DNA of 64,000 nucleotides from Littorina saxatilis. Taxonomy: Eukaryota; Mollusca; Gastropoda; Littorinimorpha; Littorinidae. The translations under genes were made by a program, and so were the position numbers. The DNA is taken from NCBI RefSeq assembly GCF_037325665.1, contig NC_090255.1, positions 20,130,322-20,194,321 of the forward strand. The letters are read 5' to 3'. The notes under the pieces were generated by a model. It was not told where the DNA came from, ran no database searches, and worked only from the letters and a program-made list of their open reading frames with translations. Shown here in pieces: positions 23,001 to 34,635 of this stretch (position 1 is its first letter; the number at the start of each line of letters is the position of its first letter).

Positions 23001-23148
23001 CATTTGCATCATTCCATTCCACAGTGGGCACGGCGACTTCAGCGGCCATGAAATTGTCCATAACAGGTCAAGGTTGACAGTGTCGTCGTCCGATTGGATG
23101 GTGGGAGTTTCGTGGAAGACCAATGCTTTCAGTCCTGCCCAATCAGAC
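20094..23148 (-). CDS. FEN1-like/CXC protein, exon 3 (nuclease fold and CXC domain)
   Basis: Acceptor TTTTTCAG at 23149-23151; the junction restores R541-S542. Residues 542-1558, stop TAA at 20094-20096. Residues about 1150-1420 form a FEN1/XPG (PIN-like) nuclease: D1160 in YVIDGG, D1199 in VVFDGY, D1271 and D1273 in TGDADRL, E1294, D1295 and D1297 in GEDTDLL, then D1357 in GGCDT followed by FGIGK, which fits the helix-hairpin-helix element of that fold. All acidic positions expected for two-metal catalysis are present. Residues 1507-1541 are a Tesmin/TSO1-type CXC domain (CNCKTEC, CSCRKHG, CGECRG), likely DNA-binding. By family knowledge it should cut structured DNA. A role in moving the element is inference. 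Over 3 kb open suggests recent selection. Confidence 0.9.
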
Positions 23149-23230
23149 CTGAAAAAGAAGCATGGAAACTAAATTCAAATGTCTCTTACTTACCCACATT
23201 TCTCTCACTATGTCTGTCTCTCTCTTTCTC

Positions 23231-23310
23231 TGACACACACACACACACACACACATACACACACATACACACACACACATACACATACATACACACACAC
23301 ACATACACAC

Positions 23311-23341
<31 letters not shown>

Positions 23342-23402
23342 CAACACAACACAACACAACAACAACAACAACAACACCCTCCCACACACACACACACACA
23401 CT
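23231..23402 (+). repeat. (AC)n with (ACAAC)n microsatellite in intron 2 of the nuclease gene
   Basis: Nearly 170 bases of CA-rich repeat between the acceptor of exon 3 and the donor of exon 2. Confidence 0.95.
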
Positions 23403-23559
23403 CGACGTAAGATAATCATGCCATCTAGTCAAAATGATCTGCATTATGTCAAAGTTCCATCAGTAGTGTAGACACACGCCCTACTCTTGTTAAATGGATG
23501 TGGAAGAATATACATAACTGAAGCCATTTTACAAAGATATGTGCATAATGTACCGTTAC

Positions 23560-25022
23560 CTGAAGAAGTTGATGTTGATCTGTCCAATGGCTTTGATGTC
23601 TTTCATGCTGACTTCTCGTCGTGGTATTTGTCGGGCTGTGTTGACACCAGGGGTGATAGTGGCCATAATACCCATACCATGGAAGGTGTGTCTTCCATCC
23701 AGCGTCACCGAGTTGTGGTCAACATTGTCTGCAATGAACTGAACACTGTTGCTTTCGGTAGTAGGTGGGAGATCAATGCCATATGATTGCGCAGCATTCA
23801 GTTCAAATTTCCGTACCTCTGTGTAAGAACAGCTAAAGCCAAGGTGGCTGAGGGTGTCGATCAGAAACCGAGAACCGAATGATCGGTGCATTTGCACGCC
23901 AAGAGCAAACTGCAATGGTGCAATAAGAGTGTTTGGCCTACTGAGCTGAATGATGGCTTGTCCTATTGCTGACATTTTCAGGTTGCATTCTTTCTTTGTC
24001 ACATGCTGCAGAAATGATGTCAATGAGTGTGGCACATAGTTCTGGTGATCCCTGATTGATTCTGTGTCAGGATAGACGTCTTTTCTACCTGCCAACGATG
24101 CAATATCACTTCTGATGAGACTTGCAGCAGCCTTAATCAGTCGTATTGCTTCTGTTTCTGAATCAGAGTTTCTTGCTTCCTTATAAAAGTCACGTAGAAT
24201 TGTATGTGCCGTCCTTTTAAGGGAGATGACATCAGCCTTCTTGTTGGATTGCGCAAACACAATTTCATCACCATAATGCTCCATTAGTTTTATTTTCATG
24301 TACCTATGAGAGTAAGCTTGACATTCAGAGTCTCTCAATAATTTGTTCATCTCTTCTACTAGGTCTCTCACTGTGACTTGAGCTGTGTCAAAAGATTCCA
24401 AGTACTGAGGAATATGAGAAAATGCTTCAAGACGGATTTTGTCTTCAGGCCTCCCAGCACAAAGAGTTATCTTGTGTTGCACATCGTCATGACACATTTG
24501 GGGAATATTTTTGCCAGTACTAAAGTTGGTGTAGCACACACTATGATAGACTGTGTCACTAGCAAAACAGTCTTGCACATATTCTATTTTAGCTTTGACT
24601 TTTTGCGCCCATGCATCATCCCTGCTCTCACACGTTTCGAGCACTGTCTGCTGGAACTGCATAGTCCTGACAGGCACAAGACCTCTCCTTCCCTTGTTCA
24701 GCCGTATCTCCCCTTTTTCACAGAACAAACATAGTGGTTGTACGTTCATGTCATTTGGCCTTATGCATCGCCGTTTTCGGGTTGAAGGTAAGTCCTGAAC
24801 TTCCTTTAGCTTTGCCTGCACTCTTTTTTTATGCGTATAGGACGTTCGACACCGTTTATGTACAGAATCTCCTGCCTCTGCGTGAACTGCATCCCCGAGC
24901 TCCTTACTCACAGAGTTTATGGAGGTACAGCCTTTCTCTCCCAGTGTCACTTTTTCGGTCGAAGTTACACTAATTTCATGGAGACAAACTACACAAATGG
25001 GATCTGGAAGCTTCGGAAACTC
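23560..25022 (-). CDS. FEN1-like/CXC protein, exon 2 (zinc modules, helical middle)
   Basis: Acceptor TTTCTTTTGCAG at 25023-25025, donor CTTCAG|GTAACG at 23558-23559. Residues 54-541 of the joined protein. Two CxxC...HxxC zinc-type modules lie in series: C63, C66, H108, C111 (ICVVCLHE ... HKRC) and C151, C154, H213, C216 (LCLFCEKG ... YHSVC). The rest is a long, mostly helical region with no known domain (KKADVISLKRTAHTILRDFY). The tandem cysteine modules recall a large multicopy family of uncharacterised proteins in molluscs and cnidarians; that is from memory. No internal stop over 1.46 kb. Confidence 0.85.
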
Positions 25023-25626
25023 CTGCAAAAGAAACAGAAACAATACTGTAAGAATTGTCTTCGTGTTGTATCCTTAATTTCAGTGTCATTGAATGCACTG
25101 ATATAATGTCAGGTAACCTTGAAAGAAATACATGTACATATCCACTAACAAATGCACAGATTAATAAATAAACGCAACGTAAATAGGTGAAGCTGAACAT
25201 GCAAAAAACGTATTACCTAACAGTCACATGCACGATTTACGTTGTTTTCAATGGACATAATTTCACAAGGCACATAGACAAAGACTGAATCTGCAATCGC
25301 CTAATTATCATTATAATGCGAGCAGTGAAATGCGCCCCTGGGAAACAAACAAATATATCTATACATAGATGAGACCAATAAACTGTTTACTGACTCTCAC
25401 GAGAAGCTCATACTATATCATCCTATCCAACAGGGAGTGAGAAATGGAGATGAAATCAGTCGGTGCCAGACACACGTGTAGATCTAAACACACACCGTGA
25501 CCTGCCGGATTAGTTTTACACGGCGATATACATCAACACTGTGTGAATAATACAACTACATGTGTGCATCTACATAAACAGCTGCTGAAACAGTTATTTC
25601 TCAACAGAATGCGAGTCAATTCTTAC

Positions 25627-25785
25627 CTCTGATGTGCTTTGACCAGGCGCTTCCATCATGGCGCCAGAGAGAGACGCCATGCTGATTAAGCTGTCGTGTG
25701 ATGTTATTGAATAGTTTCCTTGGGTAGCTTGTGAAAAACTGTCGCTCCAAAAACTAAAATAAAATGTACGATATTTCGGACTCAT
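25627..25785 (-). CDS. FEN1-like/CXC protein, exon 1
   Basis: ATG at 25785, 53 codons (MSPKYRTFYFSFWSD ... APGQSTSE), then a strong 5' splice site GAG|GTAAGAATT, phase 0. The exon is low-complexity and Ser/Thr-rich with no domain. The start is supported by this donor and by the matching phase of the next exon. It lies partly in the right inverted repeat, so the repeat probably holds the promoter. Confidence 0.75.
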
Positions 25786-25944
25786 CGCATGGTTTTTTCC
25801 CGGCCAACTCGATTAGATGTGTGCAGGCACACTGAAATGAATCAACTGCACCTAAAATGAATTTTATAGCAATTACTTCGCACACATCCAAACGCTTCCC
25901 AGCCTAATAAACCATCTTCTGAGTAATATATATATATATATATA

Positions 25945-26208
25945 GAATGACGTCAAGAGCGAGAATGCATAGAAATTACGTCATGAGCAAGGGAGATCAT
26001 CCTTTACTCTGTGTGTGTCTCCACCGCCTACATTCCAACAAGGAATTTTGAAAGCAGGGAGCACACTAGAGGTAATGGAAGAGGTGGGGGGAGGGGGTAA
26101 GAATTAGATCTAGAAAGAACTCTTCACAGACAGCCTACTGGAGAATCAAACCCTTTCGGAGCCGATTGCAACACTGAACAAGAATAACCCGAGGAGAGTT
26201 CCACAACC
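25945..26208 (+). repeat. Stray copy of the SWIM element's left end
   Basis: From GAATGACGTCAAGAGCG to CTGAACAAGAATAA this tract is nearly identical to 26603-26843, inside the left end of the element at 26521-32027. It lacks the outermost 80 bases. It is either a second, truncated insertion or a local duplication. An (AT)n run precedes it. Confidence 0.8.
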
Positions 26209-26518
26209 TCAAAGGATTGAGAAGTCACCGAAGTGCATTTAAGGGCATTCTCATAGAGTGCTGAACCTGAAAAGGTCCGTTTTTGTTTAGCCAATACTGC
26301 TACCGGTTTCGAGCTGAGAAGCTCTCATCAGGCAGTCTCTTGGCATAAAACAGAGAAGAACTCTCAAACTTCTATGCAAAAGAGAAAACCACATTTCTGC
26401 GGTAGGCCCTCTGCATAGACGAGAATCTTTCTTTGACTCCCCTGCAACTGCCAGTGAAGAGTATGAAAAAGAAATTTTGAAGTATCAGCAGCTGCTCTTG
26501 GTTGTTGAAGCAACAAAA
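26209..26518. other. Unassigned spacer between two copies of the TIR
   Basis: Unique sequence with AGCTGAGAAGCTCTCATCAG and no coding signal. It may belong to the truncated neighbour copy. Confidence 0.4.
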
Positions 26519-26861
26519 TAGAAATTTATAATGAGAGCGCTGCTAAAAATGCCAAAATGTGCACTCGATCGCTTGTACTTTTAAAGAAAAGTTAAATATA
26601 GAATGACGTCAAGAGCGAGAATGCATAGAAATTACGTCATGAGCAAGGGAGATCATCCTTTACTCTGTGTGTGTCTCCACCGCCTACATTCCAACAAGGA
26701 ATTTTGAAAGCAGGGAGCACACTAGAGGTAATGGAAGAGGTGGGGGGAGGGGGTAAGAATTAGATCTAGAAAGAACTCTTCACAGACAGCCTACTGGAGA
26801 ATCAAACCCTTTCGGAGCCGATTGCAACACTGAACAAGAATAAGAAGAGTTCTTTCTAGAC

Positions 26862-27466
26862 CTTTTTCGTATAACCTTTGCCCCCAGCGTTTCGACCAAT
26901 CAGATTTTAGGGCACGGCAGCCTCTCTCTGATAACCGGAAATAAGGGGCAATAGGTACCTGGCCTGAAATACCTCTTTCACTGTCGGTGCTCGAAGTACT
27001 ATTGCTAGAGGATTACTTTGAGAAATTCTGCAAGAAAACGGATTATCTTGTTCAAAATCATGAACTAAAAGTCAAGGACATGCATGAAGGTATGGTTTGA
27101 AACGGCTATTGGTGGTATATGGACGAAAGACTTGGCGAACTTCCCCTGCATAAGCGAAGCAGAGGTGATCGACCACAGATCTACAGATCTCTGGATCAAC
27201 TTTCTTACTGATACTACTGCGTCGACGTTCGACAAGTTATACGACGCATCCAGCGCAAAGAATGCAAAACCTTGGGGTAAACGATAGACATACTGTGTGC
27301 ATAAAATGTCTTTCTGCATGGCACAACAGCTAGTAAGCAACTGTGGTGATCAGACTCAGAGCGAGTGTGCTGACGTCAATGAAGCAGACTCGCAACGAAG
27401 TGTATGCTGTTGTGGGGGGACGCTGACCGGACAGGCACTTGGAGCCTACTGCGAGTGTATTGCTGG
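26862..27466 (+). pseudogene. SWIM-domain gene of the transposon, exon with one in-frame TAG
   Basis: From about 27084 the frame reads KVWFETAIGGIW, TKDLANFPCI and FDKLYDASS up to KPWGKR, then a TAG (27285-27287). After it the same frame continues TYCVHKMSFCMAQQ, then CCCGGTLTG and YCECIAG to a 5' splice site GG|GTAAGTG at 27467. The CxC of YCECIAG is the first half of a SWIM zinc site (CxC...CxH). The TAG may be a CAG in active copies. An earlier open piece (LEDYFEKFCKKTDYLV, about 27013-27090) lies in another frame. Confidence 0.6.
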
Positions 27467-27994
27467 GTAAGTGTTGTTGGCCTTGTATGTTTTGTGGGAT
27501 TAACTTGATGGCTGCGTTACTTGGTATCTTACACAATCAGTTTTCATACTCAGTCATATAATGCATGGCACACAAAGTGACAAACACACACAGAGATTCA
27601 TAATTCTCTACTAAAAATGTCTGCATGCAAAAGCTGTCATTTTTGACAAAGTTATGAGCAGCATGTTAATGTAATTTCAATCAGTATCTCCAGGAGACCA
27701 TGCCATGTTGGCTAGGCATGTTCAATAGAATACCAGGTACCTGAGTGCGGAGTTTTATTTAATGTGTACGTACACATGTGTTTGTGAATCCTCTTGTCAA
27801 TGAAGGTTATCACTGCAGTAAGATCAAATTCCATTCTGAGCCGGTATATATTTTATATAGATATCAACAGCATGCGCTTACAAGCTCTCTGTAGGAATTC
27901 CTAGGAAAGATAAAGTTAATTGTTATTACTAGCAGGCTAAGGAAAATCAAGATGACACAAACGGAATTTGAATGTGTGTTGTTGTTTTTACCAG

Positions 27995-28170
27995 AAAGGA
28001 CAGTCTTGCAACCATGTGGCCGCCACCCTTTTTGCTGCTTCACACTACATGGCTGAAGGAATCGACACTGTGCCAGCAGACAAAACTTGTACACACTACA
28101 AATGTATGTGGAAGGGGCATGCTGCCATGAAAACTGCACCAGCTGCTCTCGATGACATACAAATTGTTAA
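27995..28170 (+). CDS. SWIM-domain gene, exon 2
   Basis: After TTTTTACCAG the frame reads KGQSCNHVAATLFAASHY, completing CxC...CxH of a SWIM zinc finger, then CTHYKCMWKG and a donor AA|GTAAGTG at 28171. The join to the previous exon is off by one base, so either an indel has occurred or the acceptor is slightly different. SWIM fingers bind DNA or protein and occur in several transposase groups. Confidence 0.65.
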
Positions 28171-28932
28171 GTAAGTGTGTATAATAATTAATAGGGTTGC
28201 ATTACCTAGAGGTTTACATCAGAGTGTGACTGTGATCTATTTTTTTCAGAACATAAGTCTCAAAGTTAAAATATAGAGCTTGTTAACTACAACAGCTACA
28301 AGACTGGGGAAAGAGAAACAGTGATATTTATAAAGTGCATTATCAACAAACTATGCATTTTACATTTAGTCAAGAGACCAGGGCGGTGGTGTATGTTTGT
28401 GTGTAGAGCAATTTCTGGAAAACTACAACATTATGTTCTAAAGGTTAAAAACAAACCAGCCCTGAAACAGTGAAAGTGGCAAGTATTTTACTCGCCATAG
28501 TTAGTAGAAGCATGCATCTGGTGAGTAGAAGTGTTCATCTACTCGCCAAATGCGAGTGAAGATGCTGAATCAAATTGTTGGTTTGGTTCGTAAAATTTGC
28601 TCTCTGGCTGGTACGTTTTCAGAATCACTAGCCAGAGGCTAGTGCATAATTTTTTGACTTTCAGGGCTACAAGCTTAGAAAGTTAAACAGATTTGTTTTA
28701 AACACAGGGAAGCGTGATTTCCTGTGGGACAGTTTTGCTACTGCGCTATGCTGGGTTGCCATTTACCTTATTCGACGTGGATGCTGGTTTTCAGCTAAGC
28801 ATTGTCCTTGTGAAATGTACTGCGTTCAGTATCGTTATACATGTTTGACAGACTGGCGCAACTTGTTTTAGCATTTGTACCCAGCATAAGATTTGCTTTA
28901 GTGTCAAGTAAGAAAAATAATTTCATTTTCAG

Positions 28933-29086
28933 GTATGCTTCAAGACAAGACAAGTTTCCCCGGACGACTCTTCAAGGCCTCAATTTTGACCAAGAAGTCC
29001 GGATGCAAGGAAGCGCGACTAAGAGATCTTCAACAACCGGTACCAACCGTTTGAAGGCTGCATATAGTTATGATATACTGAACTAG
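28933..29086 (+). CDS. SWIM-domain gene, last exon
   Basis: Acceptor TTCATTTTCAG (AG at 28931-28932). The phase fits exon 2 exactly: YASRQDKFPRTTLQGLNF then DILN and TAG. Basic and short, with no domain recognised. Confidence 0.55.
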
Positions 29087-30490
29087 GGTTTTCAAGGTGT
29101 GATATTTTTTTCCAATACCAGTTAATTAAGTTGGTAGCAACAGTTAACTGTTCTGTCAAGTGAAAAATGTATGTAGTTTCAATATGGACAGGTAAAATCA
29201 GTACTTTGTTTACAGCGAGGGAGGGTATGTAGTGCTGTCACCTCTGTGTATGAGTTCAGGTTTAATTTTTTAAATGCCTGCAGTTAAGACAGAAGATTGT
29301 GGAAGCTGATAAGAACTTGTGTCAGAGGATAGTAAGAAGTGTTTCGGCTTCGTACGGACTATACCATCATCCATGACTTGTGTGTATTATTCGGAGAACG
29401 TATCAGAGCCGAGGACATGTGTTGTGAACAGCGATTCTCAGTGATGAAAGTGTAGTGTGTGTAATGCCGGACTGTATTCTTCTTCAACTTCGGAATGGAT
29501 AGGAGGTATTTTGTGAGATGTTTTATGATTTGATATCCATGTACTGATGATTTCATTCAATAGCGAAATGTTTGAAATGTTCATTCGTTTTGTGCCATGT
29601 TTGTTGTTCAAGAGCGTGTTGTCACCATCCCTTATGAATATGGACGTGTGTGAATGTTGGTGCAGACATGAGCGTTTGAGCGAGTGAATTTAGAAGCCCT
29701 GTGCATGAAAGTCATTACCGGACAACCAAATCAGCAAACATAGAAATTCCTTGTCATACACATCGATCTGATCAAGGTAATAATGTTAGCACTTTTTTCC
29801 AATTTATTTCACAGTTATTTGTTACTTTTGGGAGGAAATTATAATGCAATTCACCGATTTTAAAAAACATGATTCCAATTGTCTCCCTTGAACAAATTTG
29901 TTTGTACAAAATTTGTTACTTACTTTTTTTTTCTCAAGGCTATATCAAGGAAAATTCTTTTTGAACTGATTGTGGGACCGTGCACAAGCTGACAGACTTG
30001 AACTCAAAAGTTGCAGAAGATTCTTGGCTGCGACTTTTGAGTTCAAGCCGATCAGTTTGTGCACAGTCCCAAGATTTGTCTATATTTATTTATCACTTAA
30101 AATAAAATACAGTTTTTCTTTTAATGAAACTGTAGATATGTCAAAGACTGTTTTGAATAATTTTGGGGGGTAATTTTCTTTAAGAAATAACTCAAGTGAA
30201 TGCACAAATTGTGTACTAAAGTGTCGGTACAAGGGAGACAATTTGAAGCCATTTTAAAAAACAAAGCAGTATATTGCATAATAATATCCTTCAATTATAA
30301 CAAGAAATAAGGAATAAACGTCTCTTGACATGTTGTCTACCTAATTATCTTGATCGCATTTATTTAAAGTGGGAATCGTTATGTTCGTAAGCTCACATAC
30401 AATCATTGATGAAACAAACTCAGACCAGACCAGAGATTTGATTGATAATGGGCCCTTTATTCTATACAGTACCAGAGTAAATTATATAAA
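29087..30490. other. Non-coding middle of the SWIM transposon
   Basis: AT-rich. A near-perfect inverted pair containing CTTGAACTCAAAAGT(T)GCAG lies at about 29978-30064, arms about 35 bases, forming a hairpin between the two convergent genes. Nothing else seen. Confidence 0.5.
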
Positions 30491-30493
30491 CCA

Positions 30494-31755
30494 TTACATG
30501 ACAAAATAAGCTTCTTGCTCTTTGGAGTGATGTGGCCTTTGGCAGTTCATCAACCCAGTAATGTAGACCTGCCTTTTTTTACGAAGTAGGTACATGCATA
30601 CCGAAAGATCACCATATGTGTGAAACCATACTGCAGTGTCATTTTTCAGTAGAGAATCAACAGAAAAAGAGCGTATGTTCTCCTTCACCTTCATGTTGTC
30701 TTTCTTCAAGCCAGAAACATCTTCAGTCAGACGATTAATCACAGAGGCCTGTTATGTAATTATCATCTGCAGCTCTGCCAACTTGAGGTAGTCTGTGTTC
30801 CAATAACAATACCCTCACATGTAGTCGTGTCCCTCTTTGCAAAGGCATGATCTGGCCCTGGTCCTAAGCTCTCACTAGATGCAGAGGGCAAAGGAATGGC
30901 TGCTTCTGTAAATACAAAATCAAATATATACATTAGCAATATAATCAGCATCAATGATCTTGTTATCAGATTACACATGCATCACACTCACAGCATTTAA
31001 GCAACAGATCTCTGGTTGATTGCATGCACGCGGCTTGTCGACAATGTCTAGATCTTGTTTGTTTGTTTTCTAAAATCTTGCAATTGTTTCGTGACCCTTC
31101 CTATGCATCCGTTTTGGGCTGCCGATTCATTTTAAATTTCTTATACACTGATGTAGGAAGACAATTTGAAGTCAGCAGATCATAAATTGATAAAAACAAA
31201 CAAAGCTTACTTGGCTCTGAGTCTCTTCCAGATCCGATGATATTTTCAGCGTTGACACTGGGGGGTGGAAGCAAAACCGCTTGCTTGTCGTCGGTCTTCA
31301 CTGAGCGGACAAAGTCACGTCTCCGACCAGTACCTTGTCCTTCTGCTAGAGTCACTTGTTCTTGATGTTCTCTCAAATCCAAGATTAAGGGTGGGTACGA
31401 AGTCAAAGGAGTTGGCATCGTTGATAGCCGTGCCATTGCCAGACACGAAGTGACGCGAGCAGACTTTTCAATGGCACAGATCTCTGGGCACAACAAACCC
31501 CTGTTGTCGGATTGCTTGCACCCATCGCGTCCTTCGCTGTTGCGCCTTCGCAATTGCACCCATCGGTCGGAAAGCCATACAATGACAAATTCTGTCCACC
31601 GTATTTCTCTGTCTTCATTGATTCCACTGTTGCACTTGCAGTTGTAAACACAACAGTTTGTCTCGTCGTCTCCGCACTTTACTTTGCACCAAGCCTCGTT
31701 GTCGATTTTTCCTTTTGCCCCCTAGTTCCGGTAGATCTGACAATAAACTTCACAG
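30494..31755 (-). pseudogene. THAP/transposase-like N-terminal gene of the transposon
   Basis: Reading inward from the right end on the minus strand, one frame gives WCKVKCGDDETNCCVYNCKC then, in a neighbouring frame, LSLYGFPTDG and WVQLRRRNSEG: the C..V..C and F.FP.D pattern of a THAP DNA-binding domain. A Pro/Ser-rich stretch follows, with a donor near 31211 (CCAA|GTAAGC). Near the end (30742-30494) comes a coiled coil LTEDVSGLKKDNMKVKE, then FSVDSLLKNDTAVWFHT. That last motif resembles the segment before the catalytic core in DDE_4-type transposases that carry THAP domains. The catalytic part is missing. Frames shift at least once. Confidence 0.45.
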
Positions 31756-32033
31756 CGCATGCGCCAAAATTTAAGTGAAAAAGGTCTATTCTTACCCCCT
31801 CCCCCCACCTCTTCCATTACCTCTAGTGTGCTCCCTGCTTTCAAAATTCCTTGTTGGAATGTAGGCGGTGGAGACACACACAGAGTAAAGGATGATCTCC
31901 CTTGCTCATGACGTAATTTCTATGCATTCTCGCTCTTGACGTCATTCTATATTTAACTTTTCTTTAAAAGTACAAGCGATCGAGTGCACATTTTGGCATT
32001 TTTAGCAGCGCTCTCATTATAAATTTCTATATA

Positions 32034-32974
<941 letters not shown>

Positions 32975-32991
32975 TATATATATATATATAT

Positions 32992-33552
32992 GTCGTGCCG
33001 AATTCACGTAATTGCCGAATTCGCGGAATCGGCAACATTTTTGCCCATTTCGCGTACTCGGCAAAACGCTGCCCATTACGTGAAATCGGCAGAGTTTTGC
33101 CGAAAATGCGGAAAAGCTTCTAAAATTAGCCCATTTCGCAAAAGCGACAGCCAATCTGTTACTTTTTGTGTCACCAGAACATTGGATTAACATTGCTTTA
33201 CCTCCCTACTATGTTTTTTTTATGGTTTATGTTGGTCTGTGTTGAGCATAACTCCAGAAATGCACAAAAACTACACTTTCTGCAATAACTTGCCATAACT
33301 TATCGATTATTGCAATATCTATCCATTCGAGTATCTAGTTGTCTAGGTGTGATGATATCCCAGACATTTGAGAACTTTAAAACCAAAAAGTGGCCGCCGA
33401 TTTCGCAAAATGGGCAAATTATAGAAGCCTTTTCGCGTTTTCGGCAAAACGCTGCCGATTTCGCGTAATGGGCAGCGTTTTGCCGATTACGCGAAATGGG
33501 CAAAAATGTTGTCGATTCCGCGAAGTCGGCGATTACGTGAATTCGGCACGAC
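32992..33552. mobile_element. 0.56 kb foldback element built of GCCGATTTCGCG-type units
   Basis: Ends are inverted repeats of about 160 bases opening GTCGTGCCGAATTCACGTAA (32992-33153 and 33393-33552), with AT on both sides. Each arm is made of repeated 20-21 base units of the form GCCGA..TCGCG.AAT.GGCA, which are themselves partly palindromic. No coding. Confidence 0.88.
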
Positions 33553-33558
33553 ATTATG

Positions 33559-33562
<4 letters not shown>

Positions 33563-33641
<79 letters not shown>

Positions 33642-33675
33642 TACGTGCATGCGTGCGTGCGTGCGTGCACGTGTA
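33563..33675 (+). repeat. (GT)n/(GC)GT microsatellite
   Basis: GT units, then GTACGTGCATGCGTGC variants, close to the EGF exon that follows. Confidence 0.9.
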
Positions 33676-33982
33676 TGCATTTGAGAAGGGCTGATCAGGC
33701 ATGATGAACAAAACGAAAGAAAAGAGTCACGAGGAATTGAAGAGACAAACAATAGACGTATAGACAGTGAGACAACAATCAACAAAACAGCCGTGTTAAG
33801 GGCTGAATATACCTGCGCAGTTTCAGCGGCACAGACGATGCACTGCATATTATTACTGCTGCGATAGGGATTATGACGAGTATTTGGCCTGTTTTCCTTT
33901 CACGCAACGTGTAGCGGGCTGGGATAAGCTGCAGTGCGTCGTCTGTCTTGCTGAAGTTACATAGGTGAGCGCCAGGCCTTAC

Positions 33983-34114
33983 CTTTACAAGACGGGGGCT
34001 TGAATCCAGGGGGGCATTGTGCACAGTCACCAGTCTTGCGGTCACACGCTGTCAAATTGGCGCAGGAGTCGCATATTTGATCACACTCGGCGCCGTACCG
34101 TCCGAAAACACAGT
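33983..34114 (-). CDS. EGF-like exon of the receptor gene (fourth seen)
   Basis: 132 bases, phase 1-1. Acceptor CTGTCTTTAG (AG at 34115-34116), donor TAAAG|GTAAGG at 33981-33982. Protein: DCVFGRYGAECDQICDSC, then ANLTACDRKTGDCAQCPPGF and KPPSCK. Eight cysteines with the C-x2-G-x2-G/E-x-C spacing of MEGF/SCARF-type EGF repeats. It closely resembles the exon at 35537-35671 (CVFGRYG...CDRKTG), so the two arose by exon duplication. Confidence 0.9.
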
Positions 34115-34156
34115 CTAAAGACAGATCGATACAGACAAATAATAATACAAACAAAA

Positions 34157-34195
<39 letters not shown>

Positions 34196-34197
34196 GT

Positions 34198-34270
<73 letters not shown>
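34157..34270 (+). repeat. (AC)n microsatellite
   Basis: Over 50 AC units broken once by CCGTGCAC. It lies 40 bases upstream (gene sense) of the EGF exon acceptor. Confidence 0.95.
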
Positions 34271-34271
<1 letters not shown>

Positions 34272-34448
34272 CTATCACTTATAACAGCTTCCCAAAATGC
34301 ATCATGTTACTAAAGCTGGTGTCGAACATGTAGCTCATATATTCCTCTTCTTCAGTGCCGCATCAAAGTGTTCATTGCAAATTTAGCTCACAGTGCCCGT
34401 AATCAAAGAATTCCTGAAAGACACAAGGCTGCGACACGCATAACTTGT

Positions 34449-34635
34449 GTGTAAAGGTACCTGTACAGGTGGGAGGCTTGAACGAAACAAACAAAGACTG
34501 TATGTAAAGGTATCCGTACAGGTGGGAGTTTCAGTCAATGAAAAACAAAAACAAAGACTGAGTGTAAAAGGTAACCGTACAGGTGGGAGTTTCAGCCAAT
34601 GAACGAAATACACAAAGACTGAGTGTAAAAGGTAC
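34449..34635 (-). repeat. Tandem copies of an EGF exon end and its 5' splice site
   Basis: Three diverged units of 52-63 bases follow the exon at 34636-34764. Each contains the exon's last bases and its donor: CACCTGTACAG|GTACC at about 34455, CACCTGTACGG|ATACC at about 34507 and CACCTGTACGG|TTACC at about 34570 (minus strand). The first keeps a usable GT, the others partly. The intervening TTTTACACTCAGTCTTTG is intron sequence. Confidence 0.8.

Larger units (their letters stand above)
19580..25906 (-). mobile_element. 6.3 kb TIR element carrying an intact nuclease/CXC gene
   Basis: The two ends are imperfect inverted repeats of about 130 bases. Both open TAGGCT and share, in the same order and similar spacing, TGTGTG, AATTGCTATAAAATT, GAGTTGGCC and CCATGCGA (left 19580-19712, right 25773-25906). 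Flanks share ATA (19577-19579, 25907-25909); a 2-4 bp TA-rich duplication is possible but ambiguous. The only gene starts within the right repeat (ATG at 25785) and ends 0.4 kb before the left repeat. It has three exons with canonical splice sites and no stop. The family is not one I can name. It lies in an intron of the receptor gene, same strand. Confidence 0.7.
26521..32027. mobile_element. 5.5 kb DNA transposon with ~245 bp TIRs, SWIM and THAP-like genes
   Basis: The ends are long inverted repeats (26521-26765 and 31780-32027) that start GAAATTTATAATGAGAGCGC and stay nearly identical throughout. TA lies on both sides. The left end is lengthened by a small insert with its own inverted ends TCTAGAAAGAACTCTTC (26766-26860). 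Two genes converge inside: a plus-strand SWIM zinc-finger gene and a minus-strand gene with THAP-like and transposase-like N-terminal features. No full DDE domain is seen, so this copy is probably not autonomous. High TIR identity implies recent movement. The superfamily is not certain. Confidence 0.8.

Noticed and set aside
20872-24973. Plus-strand frames of 60-118 residues opposite the nuclease gene
   Set aside because: They are antisense shadows of the long minus-strand exons.
19580-25906. Polinton-like or viral element
   Set aside because: Only 6.3 kb with one gene; no capsid, polymerase B, integrase or packaging ATPase is present.
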